Below are positions 42,036-52,423 of a DNA stretch of 64,000 nucleotides, in pieces. A model generated the notes under the pieces. The model did no database searches and was not told the origin of the DNA. It saw only the letters and a program-made list of their open reading frames with translations. The stretch comes from Thermosynechococcus sichuanensis E542 (lineage in GTDB: Bacteria; Cyanobacteriota; Cyanobacteriia; Thermosynechococcales; Thermosynechococcaceae), in assembly GCF_003555505.1 (NCBI RefSeq), contig NZ_CP032152.1:1845001-1909000 (forward strand), read 5' to 3'. Made by a program: the position numbers and the translations under genes. The stretch's first letter is position 1. Each line of letters starts with the position of its first letter.

Positions 42036-43316
42036 TCAGGCACGGCATTGAGCCGCTCCTGATTCGCTTCGGTGGGTTCCTGCTTCCGACCGCCAGTGCG
42101 GTTCGATCCACAGGCCATCCGGGCTGACGGCTTGCGCCGTCCCGCTGAAAGCGTCCAGCGTGTCCCGCCCTTCGTCTCGCAGTTTTTGCATCCCGCGAGA
42201 AAGGATGTTGATCGCGCCAACTAGATCGGCGTTGGCCTCGAAGCCACATTCCACACACGCGAACCGGTCCTGGGTCTGGCGGTTGTCCGCCGACACATGG
42301 CCACAGCACGGACAGGTGCGGCTCGTGTTCTGCGGCGGAACTACCACCAACCAGCCGCCCCGCCATGCCAGCTTGTAGTCCAGTTGGCGGCAGAACTCGA
42401 ACCAGCCTTGATCGAGGATGGACTTGTTTAGGCCAGCCTTGGCTCTAACGTTTCTGCCCGGTTGTTCGGTCGTGCCTGCCGCTGACTTGGACATGTTCCG
42501 TATTTGCAAGTCCTCGACACACACCACAGCGTGGTTTTTGCTGATCGCGGTCGAAATCTTGTGCAGGAAGTCTCGGCGGGCATGGCTGATGCGGGCGTGA
42601 ATGCGCTGGACACGGGCTTTCGCCTTCTTCCAGTTGTTGCTAAATTTCACTTTGCGTGAGAGTGCTTGCTGTGCCTTGCGCAAGCGCGACTCATGCTTCT
42701 TGAAGCTGTTGAGTGGCGCGTAGAACGTACCATCCGATAGCGTGGCGAACCGAGCAATGCCCATATCGATGCCGACCACGCCGCCTTGCGGGATAGGCGG
42801 CTCAACCTCGCGTTCGGTCTGGATGCTCACAAACCACTTGCCGCACGACTGGCTCACAGTGATGTTCTTCACCACGCCTAACACTTCGCGGCTGTTGCGG
42901 TAACGCAGCCATCCGAGCTTTGGTAGAAACAGGCGACTGTTGGCTTGATCGAGCTTTATCTGCTTCGGGTCGGGGTAACGGAAGCTGTCGCTCTGCCCCT
43001 TGCGCTTGAAACGCGGGAAGCTGGCTCGCTTGGCGAAGAAGTTGTTGTAAGCCCGCTCCAGGTCTTTGAGCGCCTGTTGCAGCGGATGCACAGGCGCATC
43101 GGCCAGCCAAGCAGTGTCAGAGCTATTGCGCCACTCGGTGAGCAGCTTGCACAGCCCGGCATAACCCAGCTTTTTCTCGCCTTGCTCGTAACGCGCTTTC
43201 TGCAACGCCAGCGCCTTGTTGTAGACGAACCGGCACGAGCCAGCGAAGCGGCGCATTTTGCGCTGCTGTTCACCGGTCGGCATGAGTTCATATCTGTAGG
43301 CTTGAAGTCGTTGCAT
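42036..43316 (-). CDS. tnpB: TnpB, RNA-guided RuvC-like nuclease of an IS605-family element
   Basis: A 426-residue TnpB/OrfB. The N-terminal helix-turn-helix region reads YRYELMPTGEQQRKMRRFAG. The RuvC residues are D in GGVVGIDMGIARFATLSDG, E in VVCVEDLQIRNMSKSA, and D in FEANADLVGAINIL. The zinc finger is TCPCCGHVSADNRQTQDRFA followed by CVECGF. All catalytic residues are present and the length is typical of full TnpB. TnpB proteins cut DNA next to the element's target motif, guided by an RNA read through the right end, and so keep the element at its donor site. Codon and base use appear more GC-rich than the neighbours. The 40-residue C-terminal tail is poorly conserved in general. Confidence 0.93.
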   Translation of the reverse strand: MQRLQAYRYELMPTGEQQRKMRRFAGSCRFVYNKALALQKARYEQGEKKLGYAGLCKLLTEWRNSSDTAWLADAPVHPLQQALKDLERAYNNFFAKRASFPRFKRKGQSDSFRYPDPKQIKLDQANSRLFLPKLGWLRYRNSREVLGVVKNITVSQSCGKWFVSIQTEREVEPPIPQGGVVGIDMGIARFATLSDGTFYAPLNSFKKHESRLRKAQQALSRKVKFSNNWKKAKARVQRIHARISHARRDFLHKISTAISKNHAVVCVEDLQIRNMSKSAAGTTEQPGRNVRAKAGLNKSILDQGWFEFCRQLDYKLAWRGGWLVVVPPQNTSRTCPCCGHVSADNRQTQDRFACVECGFEANADLVGAINILSRGMQKLRDEGRDTLDAFSGTAQAVSPDGLWIEPHWRSEAGTHRSESGAAQCRA

Positions 43317-43320
43317 AGCT

Positions 43321-43439
43321 TAATTATACAGGAGCGGCTCGACATCCAGAAGCGTTACTGGAAAGGCGTGCTGTGGTTGCCGTCCTACTTTGCTTCAAGC
43401 TGTGGCAGTACATCGAGCAGCAGCAGACTCCACACTGAA
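43321..43439 (+). pseudogene. Remnant of tnpA (Y1 transposase C-terminus)
   Basis: On the plus strand the frame reads QERLDIQKRYWKGVLWLPSY then FASSCG up to 43407. The next frame then reads QYIEQQQTPH and stops at 43437-43439. This is the C-terminal end of IS200-type TnpA (normally RYWKGVLWLPSYFASSCGG, about six residues, then KQYIEQQ), broken by a short deletion. The N-terminal two thirds, with the catalytic HUH and Tyr, are missing because tnpB begins at 43316. Confidence 0.75.
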
Positions 43440-43479
43440 ACCCAAAGACAAGAACGGCAACAAAGTCCGCGCTATCCTT

Positions 43480-43499
43480 CCCCGCCCTGAACGGCGGGG
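43480..43499 (-). repeat. Left-end hairpin of the IS605-type element
   Basis: CCCCGCC CTGAAC GGCGGGG is a perfect 7-bp hairpin 15 bp inside the left end, the kind recognised by TnpA. Confidence 0.65.
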
Positions 43500-43514
43500 C
43501 TTGCCGCGCATCGG

Positions 43515-43975
43515 GTCAATGGCTCGCAACTGCTTTAGAGCAGGCTCAACTCAAAGTATGGCACCGTTTGAGCGATCGCCAGATGCCCTTACGAGGCCAA
43601 ACCGCCCCGATTACTTGCCTTGCTTTTCATCCTCACTTGCCCCTCATTGCCAGTGGTGGACAGGATCGAGCATTGCGGTTGTGGCACGTGGAAGAGCAGG
43701 CTCAAAAGTTAATGGCTCCCATTGAGGCTGTCGTTCTTTCGGCAGATCAATCACTGCTTGCCTCTGGAAGTGTAGCCGGAACGTTGCGCCTATGGCATTG
43801 GCAAGACCAAGGTCAAGGTCTTTTGTCCTTTGCTCGTATTCCCAATCAACGCCTCGGGGAAATTACGAGCTTAGCCATGCCCCCTAGGGGCAGACAAATT
43901 GCTGCTGCCTATGTCAGTGGCCTGATTCAAATTTGGGAACCCGATCCGCAAGTCACCGAGATTGGCAAAAACTAA
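43515..43975 (+). pseudogene. 3' part of the interrupted WD40-repeat gene
   Basis: From the junction the frame reads GQWLATALEQAQLKVWHRL, then APITCLAFHPHLPLIASGGQ, DRALRLWHVEEQ, then SADQSLLASGSVAGTLRLWH and a last blade ending VSGLIQIWEPDPQ. That is four WD40 blades. An internal TTG (43568) could in principle restart translation of 135 residues. With the 55-bp upstream piece the intact protein would be 171 residues, too few blades for a closed propeller, so the gene may already have been partial or act as an oligomer. Confidence 0.75.
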
Positions 43976-44070
43976 TCCCACTCATAAGCAGAAGCCGATC
44001 GCTAACAAACAATGAAATGAAAATCTGAGTGATAAGATATGGGGGATTCCATCAAGGCGCGGAAAGAGTT

Positions 44071-45618
44071 ATGGATTTGGTGACACTGGCCGGGCAGTTG
44101 AATGCAGGCACTATTTTGCCGGAGAGCCTCGTGATCGTGACCCTGCTCGTTGTTCTCTTAGCGGATTTGATTCAGGGACGCCAAGCCGATCGCTGGACCC
44201 CCTACTTTGCCATTGTCGGTTTAGGGGGAGCGATCGCCACGATGATTCCCCTGTGGACTCAGCCCGACACTGTCAGTTTCTTTGGCAGCTTTATTTCCGA
44301 TCACCTCAGCCTCTTCTTCCGGGGACTCATTGCCCTTTCAGCTTTGGGCACCATTCTCATGTCCATTCGCTATGTTGAGCAAACGGGCAGTTCCCTCGGT
44401 GAATTTATGACGATCCTGTTGACAGCCACGGTGGGGGGCATGTTCATTGCCGCTGCCCAAGAACTGGTCTTTATCTTTGTAGCTCTAGAGACCCTGAGTA
44501 TTGCCTCCTATCTGCTCACCGGCTATACCAAGCGCGATAGCCGCTCCAACGAAGCCGCCTTGAAATATCTCCTGATTGGTGCGGCCAGTTCTGCCATTTT
44601 CCTCTACGGATCGTCATTGTTGTATGGCCTCTCCGGTGGGCACACCCAATTGCCAGAAATTGCTCAAGCTCTCTCTGGGGAATCCTTGGGTCTGGTGGTG
44701 GCCTTAGTGTTTGTTATTGCTGGCATTAGTTTCAAAATTTCCGCGGTGCCCTTTCACCAATGGACGCCTGATGTGTATGAGGGTGCTCCTACACCTGTGG
44801 TTGCCTTTCTCTCCGTTGGTTCCAAGGCGGCGGGTTTTGCCCTTGCCATTCGCTTTTTGACCTTGGCCTTCCCCAGTGTTACCGATCAGTGGCAACTCAT
44901 CTTTACGGTGCTGGCCATCCTGAGCATGATTCTTGGCAATGTGGTTGCCCTTGCCCAAACCAGCATGAAGCGGATGCTGGCTTACTCTTCCATTGGTCAG
45001 GCCGGGTTCGTGATGATTGGCTTTGTCGTCGGCACTGAGGCAGGCTATGCCAGCATGCTCTTTTACCTGCTGGTGTACCTCTTCATGAACCTGGGTGCCT
45101 TTACCTGTGTCATTCTCTTCTCGCTACGCACTGGTACCGATCAAATTAGTGAGTACGCAGGCCTCTATCAAAAAGACCCTCTGCTTACCCTCGGCCTGAG
45201 CCTATGTCTGCTTTCTTTAGGGGGTATTCCTCCCTTGGCGGGCTTTTTTGGCAAGATTTATCTCTTCTGGGCTGGCTGGCAAGCAGGCGCCTATGGCTTA
45301 GTGTTGCTGGGTCTATTGACGAGTGTGATCTCCATTTACTACTACATCCGCGTCGTCAAGATGATGGTGGTCAAGGAACCCCAAGAAATGTCCCAGGCAG
45401 TGCAAAACTACCCGGAGGTGTCTTGGTCAAGCTTTGGTATGCGTCCTTTGCAGGTGGGTCTAGTGATGATGGTGATTGCCACCTCCTTGGCGGGTATCTT
45501 GGCCAATCCCCTCTTTAACTTGGTGAATACGGCAGTGCTAGATGTGCCCCAAGTGGCGCATCAACCGACGGTTATTGAGGTGGCTTACCAGACCTTACCG
45601 CCGGCAGGTGAATCTTAA
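44071..45618 (+). CDS. ndhB: NAD(P)H-quinone oxidoreductase subunit 2 (NdhB)
   Basis: A 515-residue membrane subunit of photosynthetic NDH-1 with about 14 spans. Conserved antiporter-like segments include [40 protein letters not shown] with its membrane Lys and His, and [23 protein letters not shown] 44071 ([20 protein letters not shown]) is chosen; the in-frame extension to 44029 overlaps non-conserved leader. NdhB pumps protons in the thylakoid membrane during cyclic flow, respiration and CO2 uptake. The rhodanese gene follows after 52 bp. Confidence 0.96.
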   Translation: MDLVTLAGQLNAGTILPESLVIVTLLVVLLADLIQGRQADRWTPYFAIVGLGGAIATMIPLWTQPDTVSFFGSFISDHLSLFFRGLIALSALGTILMSIRYVEQTGSSLGEFMTILLTATVGGMFIAAAQELVFIFVALETLSIASYLLTGYTKRDSRSNEAALKYLLIGAASSAIFLYGSSLLYGLSGGHTQLPEIAQALSGESLGLVVALVFVIAGISFKISAVPFHQWTPDVYEGAPTPVVAFLSVGSKAAGFALAIRFLTLAFPSVTDQWQLIFTVLAILSMILGNVVALAQTSMKRMLAYSSIGQAGFVMIGFVVGTEAGYASMLFYLLVYLFMNLGAFTCVILFSLRTGTDQISEYAGLYQKDPLLTLGLSLCLLSLGGIPPLAGFFGKIYLFWAGWQAGAYGLVLLGLLTSVISIYYYIRVVKMMVVKEPQEMSQAVQNYPEVSWSSFGMRPLQVGLVMMVIATSLAGILANPLFNLVNTAVLDVPQVAHQPTVIEVAYQTLPPAGES

Positions 45619-45670
45619 GGATGATTTCAATACGATCCCCAATCTGTCCTCCTAGAATCAAGGGGAAACG

Positions 45671-47680
<2,010 letters not shown>

Positions 47681-47684
<4 letters not shown>

Positions 47685-48571
47685 AGGAGGCTCTCCAAAC
47701 GAGCGATCGTCCCTACGCTGGTAACCGTAATCTCCGGCGTGGTGCGTTTAACCAGACCTGCTAGTACGTTGCCGGGGCCAATTTCAAGAGCTTGGGTCAC
47801 CCCCGCTGCCGCAAGGGCATGACAAGTCTCCACCCACCGCACAGAACCGGTCATCTGCGATCGCAACCGTGCCTTGAGCACCGCTGCATCCCTTGTCGGT
47901 TCGGGTTCAACATTGTTCAAGACGGGAAAGATCGCCTCGTGGAAGGTGCACTCCTCCAGCAGCGTGGCAAAGGTGGCTGCGGCCTCCGCCATAAAGGGGG
48001 AATGAAACGCCCCACTCACATTCAAGGGAACTGCTCGCTTCACTTTAATTTTGCCGAGTACTGCGTCCACGGCTGCCGGCAGCCCCGAAATCACCACCTG
48101 CCCCGGATGGTTATCATTGGCGAGAACCACATTGGGCGTGCTGGCGATCGCCCCTTGCAACTGCTCGCGGTCAAAGCCAATCAAGGCTACCATCTTGCCC
48201 CCACCCGCAGCATTCATCAATTCCGCTCGCCGCTGCACTAGCCTCAGTCCCGTTGCAAAATCAAAGACCTCCGCTGCATAGAGAGCAACATACTCGCCAA
48301 GACTGTGTCCCGCGACAAAGTCGGCTTTTGCCCCCCGTTCCTTGAGAGCATCCACCAGCAAGCTCTCCACCAGAAATAAACTGGGCTGCGTATAGAGGGT
48401 TTGATCTAAATTGCCGATGCGGCCTGCACAGCAGTCAATCACCGACCACCCCAAAATGGCTGCTGCTTGTTCGCACCGCTCCTTGGCTGGGGGATAGGCC
48501 GTCAGCAAATCCGCCATCATGTCTGGATGTTGCGACCCTTGGCCGGGAAATAACCATGCTGTCTTTGTCAT
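47681..48571 (-). CDS. fabD: Malonyl-CoA:acyl carrier protein transacylase
   Basis: A 296-residue FabD. It has the opening LFPGQGSQHPDMMADLL, catalytic Ser in VAGHSLGEYVALYAAE, and catalytic His in PLNVSGAFHSPFMAEAA. GNVLAGLVKRT lies near the end, and the Q of GQGSQ supplies the oxyanion hole. It transfers malonyl groups to ACP to start chain elongation in the cytoplasm. It is the first gene of the fabD-plsC operon, divergent from rpsP with a 106-bp gap. Confidence 0.95.
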
Positions 48572-48601
48572 CGGCAGTGCTCAACTCGAACCGCAATCTA
48601 C

Positions 48602-48630
48602 TTTACCCGATTTGGGATGTCCGTTATACT
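48602..48630 (+). promoter_or_regulatory. Putative promoter of the rpsP operon
   Basis: TTTACC (48602-48607) and TATACT (48625-48630) are 17 bp apart and lie 48 bp before the rpsP start codon, a good sigma70-type fit. Confidence 0.5.
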
Positions 48631-48677
48631 AGAAAATTGTCGATAAAAACCTGCCCCTTTTATCTCCATAGGCTGAC

Positions 48678-48929
48678 ATGATTAAACTGCGTCTCAAACG
48701 CTACGGCAAAAAACGGAACGCCACCTATCGGATTGTGGCCATGAATAATACGGATCGCCGCGATGGGCGTGCCCTCGAAGAATTGGGCTTCTACGATCCA
48801 ATCCGCGATGAAGTGCGCCTCAAGGAAGAGGCTATCAAGCGGCGTTTGGCGCAGGGTGCACAACCCACAGATACCGTGCGGCGGCTGTTTGTCAAAGCGA
48901 ATCTTCTCCCTGAAACTGCCAAAAAATAG
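48678..48929 (+). CDS. rpsP: 30S ribosomal protein S16
   Basis: An 83-residue S16: [20 protein letters not shown], then [20 protein letters not shown] and [20 protein letters not shown]. Full length and typical. It begins a plus-strand operon rpsP-khpA-rpsU-phoH with gaps of only 3 to 10 bp, all concerned with ribosomes and RNA. Confidence 0.97.
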   Translation: MIKLRLKRYGKKRNATYRIVAMNNTDRRDGRALEELGFYDPIRDEVRLKEEAIKRRLAQGAQPTDTVRRLFVKANLLPETAKK

Positions 48930-48932
48930 GCA

Positions 48933-49286
48933 ATGACTGAGTCGGCTGCCCCCAACTACGCTGCCTTGATTCGCTTCCTGCTTGAACCCTTCATGGAAGC
49001 ACCAGAAACCCTGCGGCTCCATGCGGAATTTTCCCCCGCTAATTCTCGTATTTGGGTGCGTCTTGCCTTTGCGGGCGAGGATAAGGGGCGCGTCTATGGC
49101 CGTGGGGGGCGCAATCTCCATGCCATTCGAGCGGTTTTACAGGCCGCTGCCCAAGCCGCTGGTCAGCAGGTTTACTTAGATGTCTATGACGATGCCAAAA
49201 GTACGCCTAAAATAGATCATCAAGGGAGCGATCGCCCTCGGCGATCCCGTCGTCGTTCTTATCCATCATCAAGGAGGCAAAGTTAG
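48933..49286 (+). CDS. khpA: KH-domain RNA-binding protein (KhpA-like)
   Basis: A 117-residue protein. The KH core is AFAGEDKGRVYGRGGRNLHA with the GRGG nucleic-acid loop, then IRAVLQAAAQAAGQQVYLDV. A basic, Ser/Arg-rich tail follows (RPRRSRRRSYPSSRRQS), which would add RNA affinity. KhpA-type proteins follow rpsP in many bacteria and act in RNA metabolism and cell-size control. ATG 48933 comes 3 bp after the rpsP stop. Confidence 0.9.
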   Translation: MTESAAPNYAALIRFLLEPFMEAPETLRLHAEFSPANSRIWVRLAFAGEDKGRVYGRGGRNLHAIRAVLQAAAQAAGQQVYLDVYDDAKSTPKIDHQGSDRPRRSRRRSYPSSRRQS

Positions 49287-49289
49287 CGC

Positions 49290-49463
49290 GTGTCTGAAGT
49301 GCGTTTAGGTGAAAACGAATCCATTGAATCCGCTCTGCGGCGATTCAAGAAAAAAATCCAAAAAGCGGGTATTCTTTCGGAAGTCAAACGGCGTGAACGT
49401 TACGAAAAACCCAGCCTGCGCCGCAAACGCAAACAGGAGGCCGCCCGCAAGCGCAATCGCTAA
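49290..49463 (+). CDS. rpsU: 30S ribosomal protein S21
   Basis: A 57-residue protein with a GTG start at 49290: [20 protein letters not shown], then [20 protein letters not shown] and [17 protein letters not shown]. This is the S21 pattern (E-x-ALRRFK, a basic C-terminal half). The ribosome binding site AAGGAGG (49271-49277) sits inside the khpA tail. It takes part in initiation on the small ribosomal subunit. Confidence 0.95.
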   Translation: MSEVRLGENESIESALRRFKKKIQKAGILSEVKRRERYEKPSLRRKRKQEAARKRNR

Positions 49464-49472
49464 GCCTTGGGT

Positions 49473-50495
49473 ATGACCACGAGGGAAAGCCTCACAATTG
49501 ACCTCCACAGCACTGAGAGTGCGATCGCCCTTGTCGGTGAGCAAGAAGCCAACCTGCGCATCTTTGCCGCCCAAACAGGGGCGACCCTTGTTTTAAGGGG
49601 GCGCGATCTCTACATCACCGGCACCCCTGCCCAAATTCAACTCTGCCAGCAACTGATTCAAGACCTCGGTACCCTCTGGCGCGAGGGACGTCCTGTGTCT
49701 GGAGTAGATATTCTCACCGTCCGCCATGCCTACGATACCCAACAGCGGGAAGCCCTCCAAGAGCTGCAACAGGATATTCTGGCTCGCACCCGGCGCGGCG
49801 ACATTATTCGCGCCAAAACCTTTCGCCAGCGCCAATACATCCAAGCGATTCGCAGCCACACACTCACCTTTGGCATTGGGCCAGCGGGCACCGGCAAAAC
49901 CTTCTTGGCTACTGTTCTAGCCGTCCAAGCCCTACTGTCCGGTACCTATGAGCGGTTGATTTTGACACGGCCTGCGGTGGAAGCGGGTGAGCGGCTCGGC
50001 TTTTTGCCAGGAGATTTACAGCAAAAAATTGATCCCTATTTGCGTCCCCTCTACGATGCCCTCTACGAGCTAGTGGAGCCGGAGAAAATTAGCAACCTGA
50101 TGGAGCGGGGGGTGATTGAAGTGGCACCCTTAGCCTATATGCGGGGGCGTACCCTGAATAATGCCTTTGTCATCCTCGATGAGGCACAGAACACTACCCC
50201 TGCCCAGATGAAAATGGTGTTGACCCGTATTGGTTTTAACTCCTGCTTGGTGGTAACGGGGGACTTAACGCAAACGGATTTACCAGAACACCAAACCTCT
50301 GGCCTCAGTGTGGCCACGAAAATTCTCAAAGATGTCGAAGGGATTGCGTTTTGTTATTTAACCAAGGGGGATGTGATTCGCCATCCCCTTGTCGAGCGAA
50401 TTATTGATGCCTACGATCGCCATGAGCAGGCACTCCTCACTAAGCCAAAAGAGCGCGCATCTGGGCGTAGCGATCGCTCAGCCAAGGCCAATTAA
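49473..50495 (+). CDS. phoH: PhoH-family ATPase
   Basis: A 340-residue PhoH protein. Residues 10-90 form a KH-like N-terminal domain (LRIFAAQTGATLVLRGRDLY). The ATPase has Walker A GIGPAGTGKTFLA, Walker B FVILDEAQNTTPAQMKM, and TRIGFNSCLVVTGDLTQTDL. It probably acts as an RNA-linked ATPase or helicase; PhoH is also tied to phosphate starvation in some bacteria. ATG 49473 is chosen over a TTG two codons earlier. Its last 56 bp overlap the convergent sodA. Confidence 0.92.
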   Translation: MTTRESLTIDLHSTESAIALVGEQEANLRIFAAQTGATLVLRGRDLYITGTPAQIQLCQQLIQDLGTLWREGRPVSGVDILTVRHAYDTQQREALQELQQDILARTRRGDIIRAKTFRQRQYIQAIRSHTLTFGIGPAGTGKTFLATVLAVQALLSGTYERLILTRPAVEAGERLGFLPGDLQQKIDPYLRPLYDALYELVEPEKISNLMERGVIEVAPLAYMRGRTLNNAFVILDEAQNTTPAQMKMVLTRIGFNSCLVVTGDLTQTDLPEHQTSGLSVATKILKDVEGIAFCYLTKGDVIRHPLVERIIDAYDRHEQALLTKPKERASGRSDRSAKAN

Positions 50496-51162
50496 CCACC
50501 TGCCACCAAGCCTCTAGGTACTGATCGCGACGGTTGCGATAGGTCAGGTAGTAGGCATGCTCCCACAAATCATTGCCCAAGATCGGCACTTGCCCTTCCA
50601 TCAGCGGAGAATCTTGGTTCAGCGTGGTGGTAATGGCCAGATTCCCTTGGGGCGTCAGCACAAGCCAGACCCAGCCACTGCCAAAGTGCTTGAGACCTGC
50701 CTGCTGAAACTGGGTTTGAAACTCTGCGAATGAGCCAAAGGTGGCTGCAATTGCTGTGGCCAACTCCCCCGTGGGTTCACCGCCACCATTGGGTGCCATA
50801 CTTTGCCAAAAAAGGGAATGGTTGGCATGGCCGCCGCCATGGTTGCGCACGGTTTGTTGGATGGCGGTGGGTAGTTGGCGAATGTGGCGCAGTAAATCCT
50901 CAATGGGTAGCCCCTGCCATTGCCGGTAGGGCGTCAGTGCCTTGTTCAACGTCTTCACATAGGCCGCATGGTGTTTGTCGTGGTGCAGATGCATCGTCTC
51001 CGCATCAATCACCGGCTCTAGGGCATCGTAGTCGTAGGGCAGAGGCGGCAGTGTATAAATGTCTGACGGGTCACCTTCAGCCACGGCTGGGCGCGATCGC
51101 AACCAGAGTGTAGCGGCACTGCCGACGAGAAGGCCGAGGGTTTGACGACGGGTTAGGGGCAT
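50440..51162 (-). CDS. sodA: Superoxide dismutase, Mn type, with N-terminal export signal
   Basis: A 240-residue SOD. The N-terminus MPLTRRQTLGLLVGSAATLW looks like a twin-Arg-type signal or membrane anchor. The metal ligands are in TMHLHHDKHHAAYVKTLN, NHSLFWQSM (second His), and NDLWEHAYYLTYRNRR (Asp, His). The second-sphere Gln in LNQDSPLM points to manganese rather than iron (iron enzymes normally have Ala-Gly there). The role is removal of superoxide at the membrane, lumen or periplasm. Convergent overlap with phoH is 56 bp. Confidence 0.9.
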   Translation of the reverse strand: MPLTRRQTLGLLVGSAATLWLRSRPAVAEGDPSDIYTLPPLPYDYDALEPVIDAETMHLHHDKHHAAYVKTLNKALTPYRQWQGLPIEDLLRHIRQLPTAIQQTVRNHGGGHANHSLFWQSMAPNGGGEPTGELATAIAATFGSFAEFQTQFQQAGLKHFGSGWVWLVLTPQGNLAITTTLNQDSPLMEGQVPILGNDLWEHAYYLTYRNRRDQYLEAWWQVVNWPWLSDRYAQMRALLA

Positions 51163-51215
51163 AGCGAGTACGTCAACTGTTAGATGTTCCCCCTAATAGT
51201 CTAAGTCCCTCAGGA

Positions 51216-51500
51216 CTATTCTTGGCGCAGCAGGAGTTGTTGAGCTTGGCTGGGTGTTAAGAGTTGGCCATCCACTTCAATTTGCAGCACCTTGTCAGAG
51301 GCGGGTTGCAGCGTCGTACTGGCCTCGCGGCGGTCTTTAGCACGCCACTGATTTTGCCAAAGGCGATTTATTTCCGAGGATTCAAAGCCGGTGGTCGGGG
51401 AAATGGGATTAAAGATTGGAGGTAGGGGAGTCGCCAATGTAGCCAAGGGATAACCTATCCCCAGCAGCACTACGCTCAACAGCAGTGGACGAGTCATCAA
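51216..51500 (-). CDS. Small secreted hypothetical protein
   Basis: A 94-residue protein with a signal peptide (RPLLLSVVLLGIGYPLATLA). The mature part is polar: SSEINRLWQNQWRAKDRREA, then VLQIEVDGQLLTPSQAQQLL. Two ATGs are adjacent (51500 and 51497). It follows sodA upstream on the same strand, 53 bp before its start, so joint expression is possible. The family is not recognised. Confidence 0.6.
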   Translation of the reverse strand: MMTRPLLLSVVLLGIGYPLATLATPLPPIFNPISPTTGFESSEINRLWQNQWRAKDRREASTTLQPASDKVLQIEVDGQLLTPSQAQQLLLRQE

Positions 51501-51728
51501 TCAATACCTCTTAGGAGCGATCGCAAATAATTTTTACAGTCGTCTTCTTTTAACCGCTTGTTTTTTCACCAAGGCCAGCCCTAATTCTCATTATACCCTC
51601 TGGGACTAAAGTCGTTTTTGTTTTTTTCTCTGCACACTGAGGCGTTGAGGCTACCAAGCTTCTGTATTGTTTCTTGGGTTAGGATGGTAAGGCACACGCA
51701 CCAGTTTGTTGGTAAGCATCAATCCAGA

Positions 51729-52032
51729 ATGGCACAGGCATACACCCCTGAAGATGTCTGGCGATTATTGGCGGAGCTACTGAACTCTCAAAAGGAAACA
51801 GAACATTGAAAAATCAGAAAAGGGCTGTCAAACTGAAACGCGGTTGATGAATGAGATTTCAGAAAACTCACAAAAAACTTAGAAAAAAGTGATGGGCGTG
51901 ATTCGCCGATACAAAGCTTTTTCCAGCGTGAAGACGCTTGGGCAGAAAAATTGTGGTGCAGCCCCATATCCCCTACTTGATTCGACGGAGGAAGCAAGGT
52001 GGAGAAAGAGGTCCGTCCCACACATTTGTGAC
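51729..52032 (+). other. Decayed region with a DUF3782-like gene start fragment
   Basis: ATG 51729 gives a 26-residue peptide, MAQAYTPEDVWRLLAELLNS QKETEH and a stop at 51807-51809. TPEDVWRLLAEL plus QKETE is the usual opening of cyanobacterial DUF3782/coiled-coil nuclease-like proteins, whose remaining 150 or more residues are absent. Further on, a frame at about 51925-52032 reads GRKIVVQPHIPYLIRRRKQG and stops without a start codon. From 51501 to 52032 I see no intact gene; a 12-mer repeat copy is at 51817-51828. Confidence 0.4.
51817..51828 (+). repeat. Intergenic 12-mer GAAAAGGGCTGT, copy 4
   Basis: An exact copy of the motif also found at 12021-12032, 15668-15679 (inverted) and 15752-15763. 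Here it is 8 bp after the stop of the truncated DUF3782-like fragment. Confidence 0.6.
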
Positions 52033-52218
52033 CTAGGCAGCGCGTTTGACCAAGGAGCGAATGACGTTGTCTTTCATCATCAATAGGCGAGAGGCTTGCA
52101 ACAGTAGCTCACGAGCTTCCTGAAGGCTCATGGCACTCACTTGCTCCTCCATCACCCGCATTTGAAACTCCTGTTCAAAGCTGAGGTCAACATTCAGTTC
52201 AGGGAAGCGTTGCTCCAT
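52033..52218 (-). CDS. nblA: Phycobilisome degradation protein NblA
   Basis: A 61-residue helical protein: MEQRFPELNVDLSFEQEFQM, then RVMEEQVSAMSLQEARELLL and a basic C-terminus DNVIRSLVKRAA. LSFEQEFQMRxxExQVxxMSxxEAxELL is the NblA/Ycf18 pattern. NblA docks on phycobiliproteins and recruits Clp protease so that antennae are dismantled on nutrient starvation or light stress. An AAGGAG lies 10 bp before the ATG. It is divergent from lpxD (205-bp gap). Confidence 0.85.
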   Translation of the reverse strand: MEQRFPELNVDLSFEQEFQMRVMEEQVSAMSLQEARELLLQASRLLMMKDNVIRSLVKRAA

Positions 52219-52423
52219 AGAACGTACTCCTTACTCCATGTGATAGGGCATACGTGTTAAAAAATATAACAAACGCATTGACAAAGTTGCCACTCAATGA
52301 ATATCACCCGTGCAAGGGATAAAATGTTCGGCATGAACGATTTCACTAAATTCTTGATTCGGTTCTACAAACGAGACCTGATAGACTGAGCTAAAACGCA
52401 AGTTCGATGATGAGGACGGCAAG

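Larger units (their letters stand above)
41993..43514 (-). mobile_element. IS200/IS605-type element (TnpB group) with reconstructed ends, 1522 bp
   Basis: Removing 41993-43514 restores the WD40 frame and leaves no target duplication. On the minus strand the left end directly follows TTGAC (43519-43515), and the right end finishes GATGTCAA at 41993, the target/cleavage pattern of IS605-family elements. Both ends have subterminal hairpins: CCCCGCC/GGCGGGG (43480-43499) and CCCTG/CAGGG (42003-42022). It holds a full tnpB and only a broken tail of tnpA, so it cannot move unless a transposase acts in trans. Confidence 0.88.

Noticed and set aside
42418-42600. Open frames on the plus strand within the IS605-type element
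   Set aside because: Antisense to tnpB; no transposase motif. Only the tail at 43321-43439 resembles tnpA.
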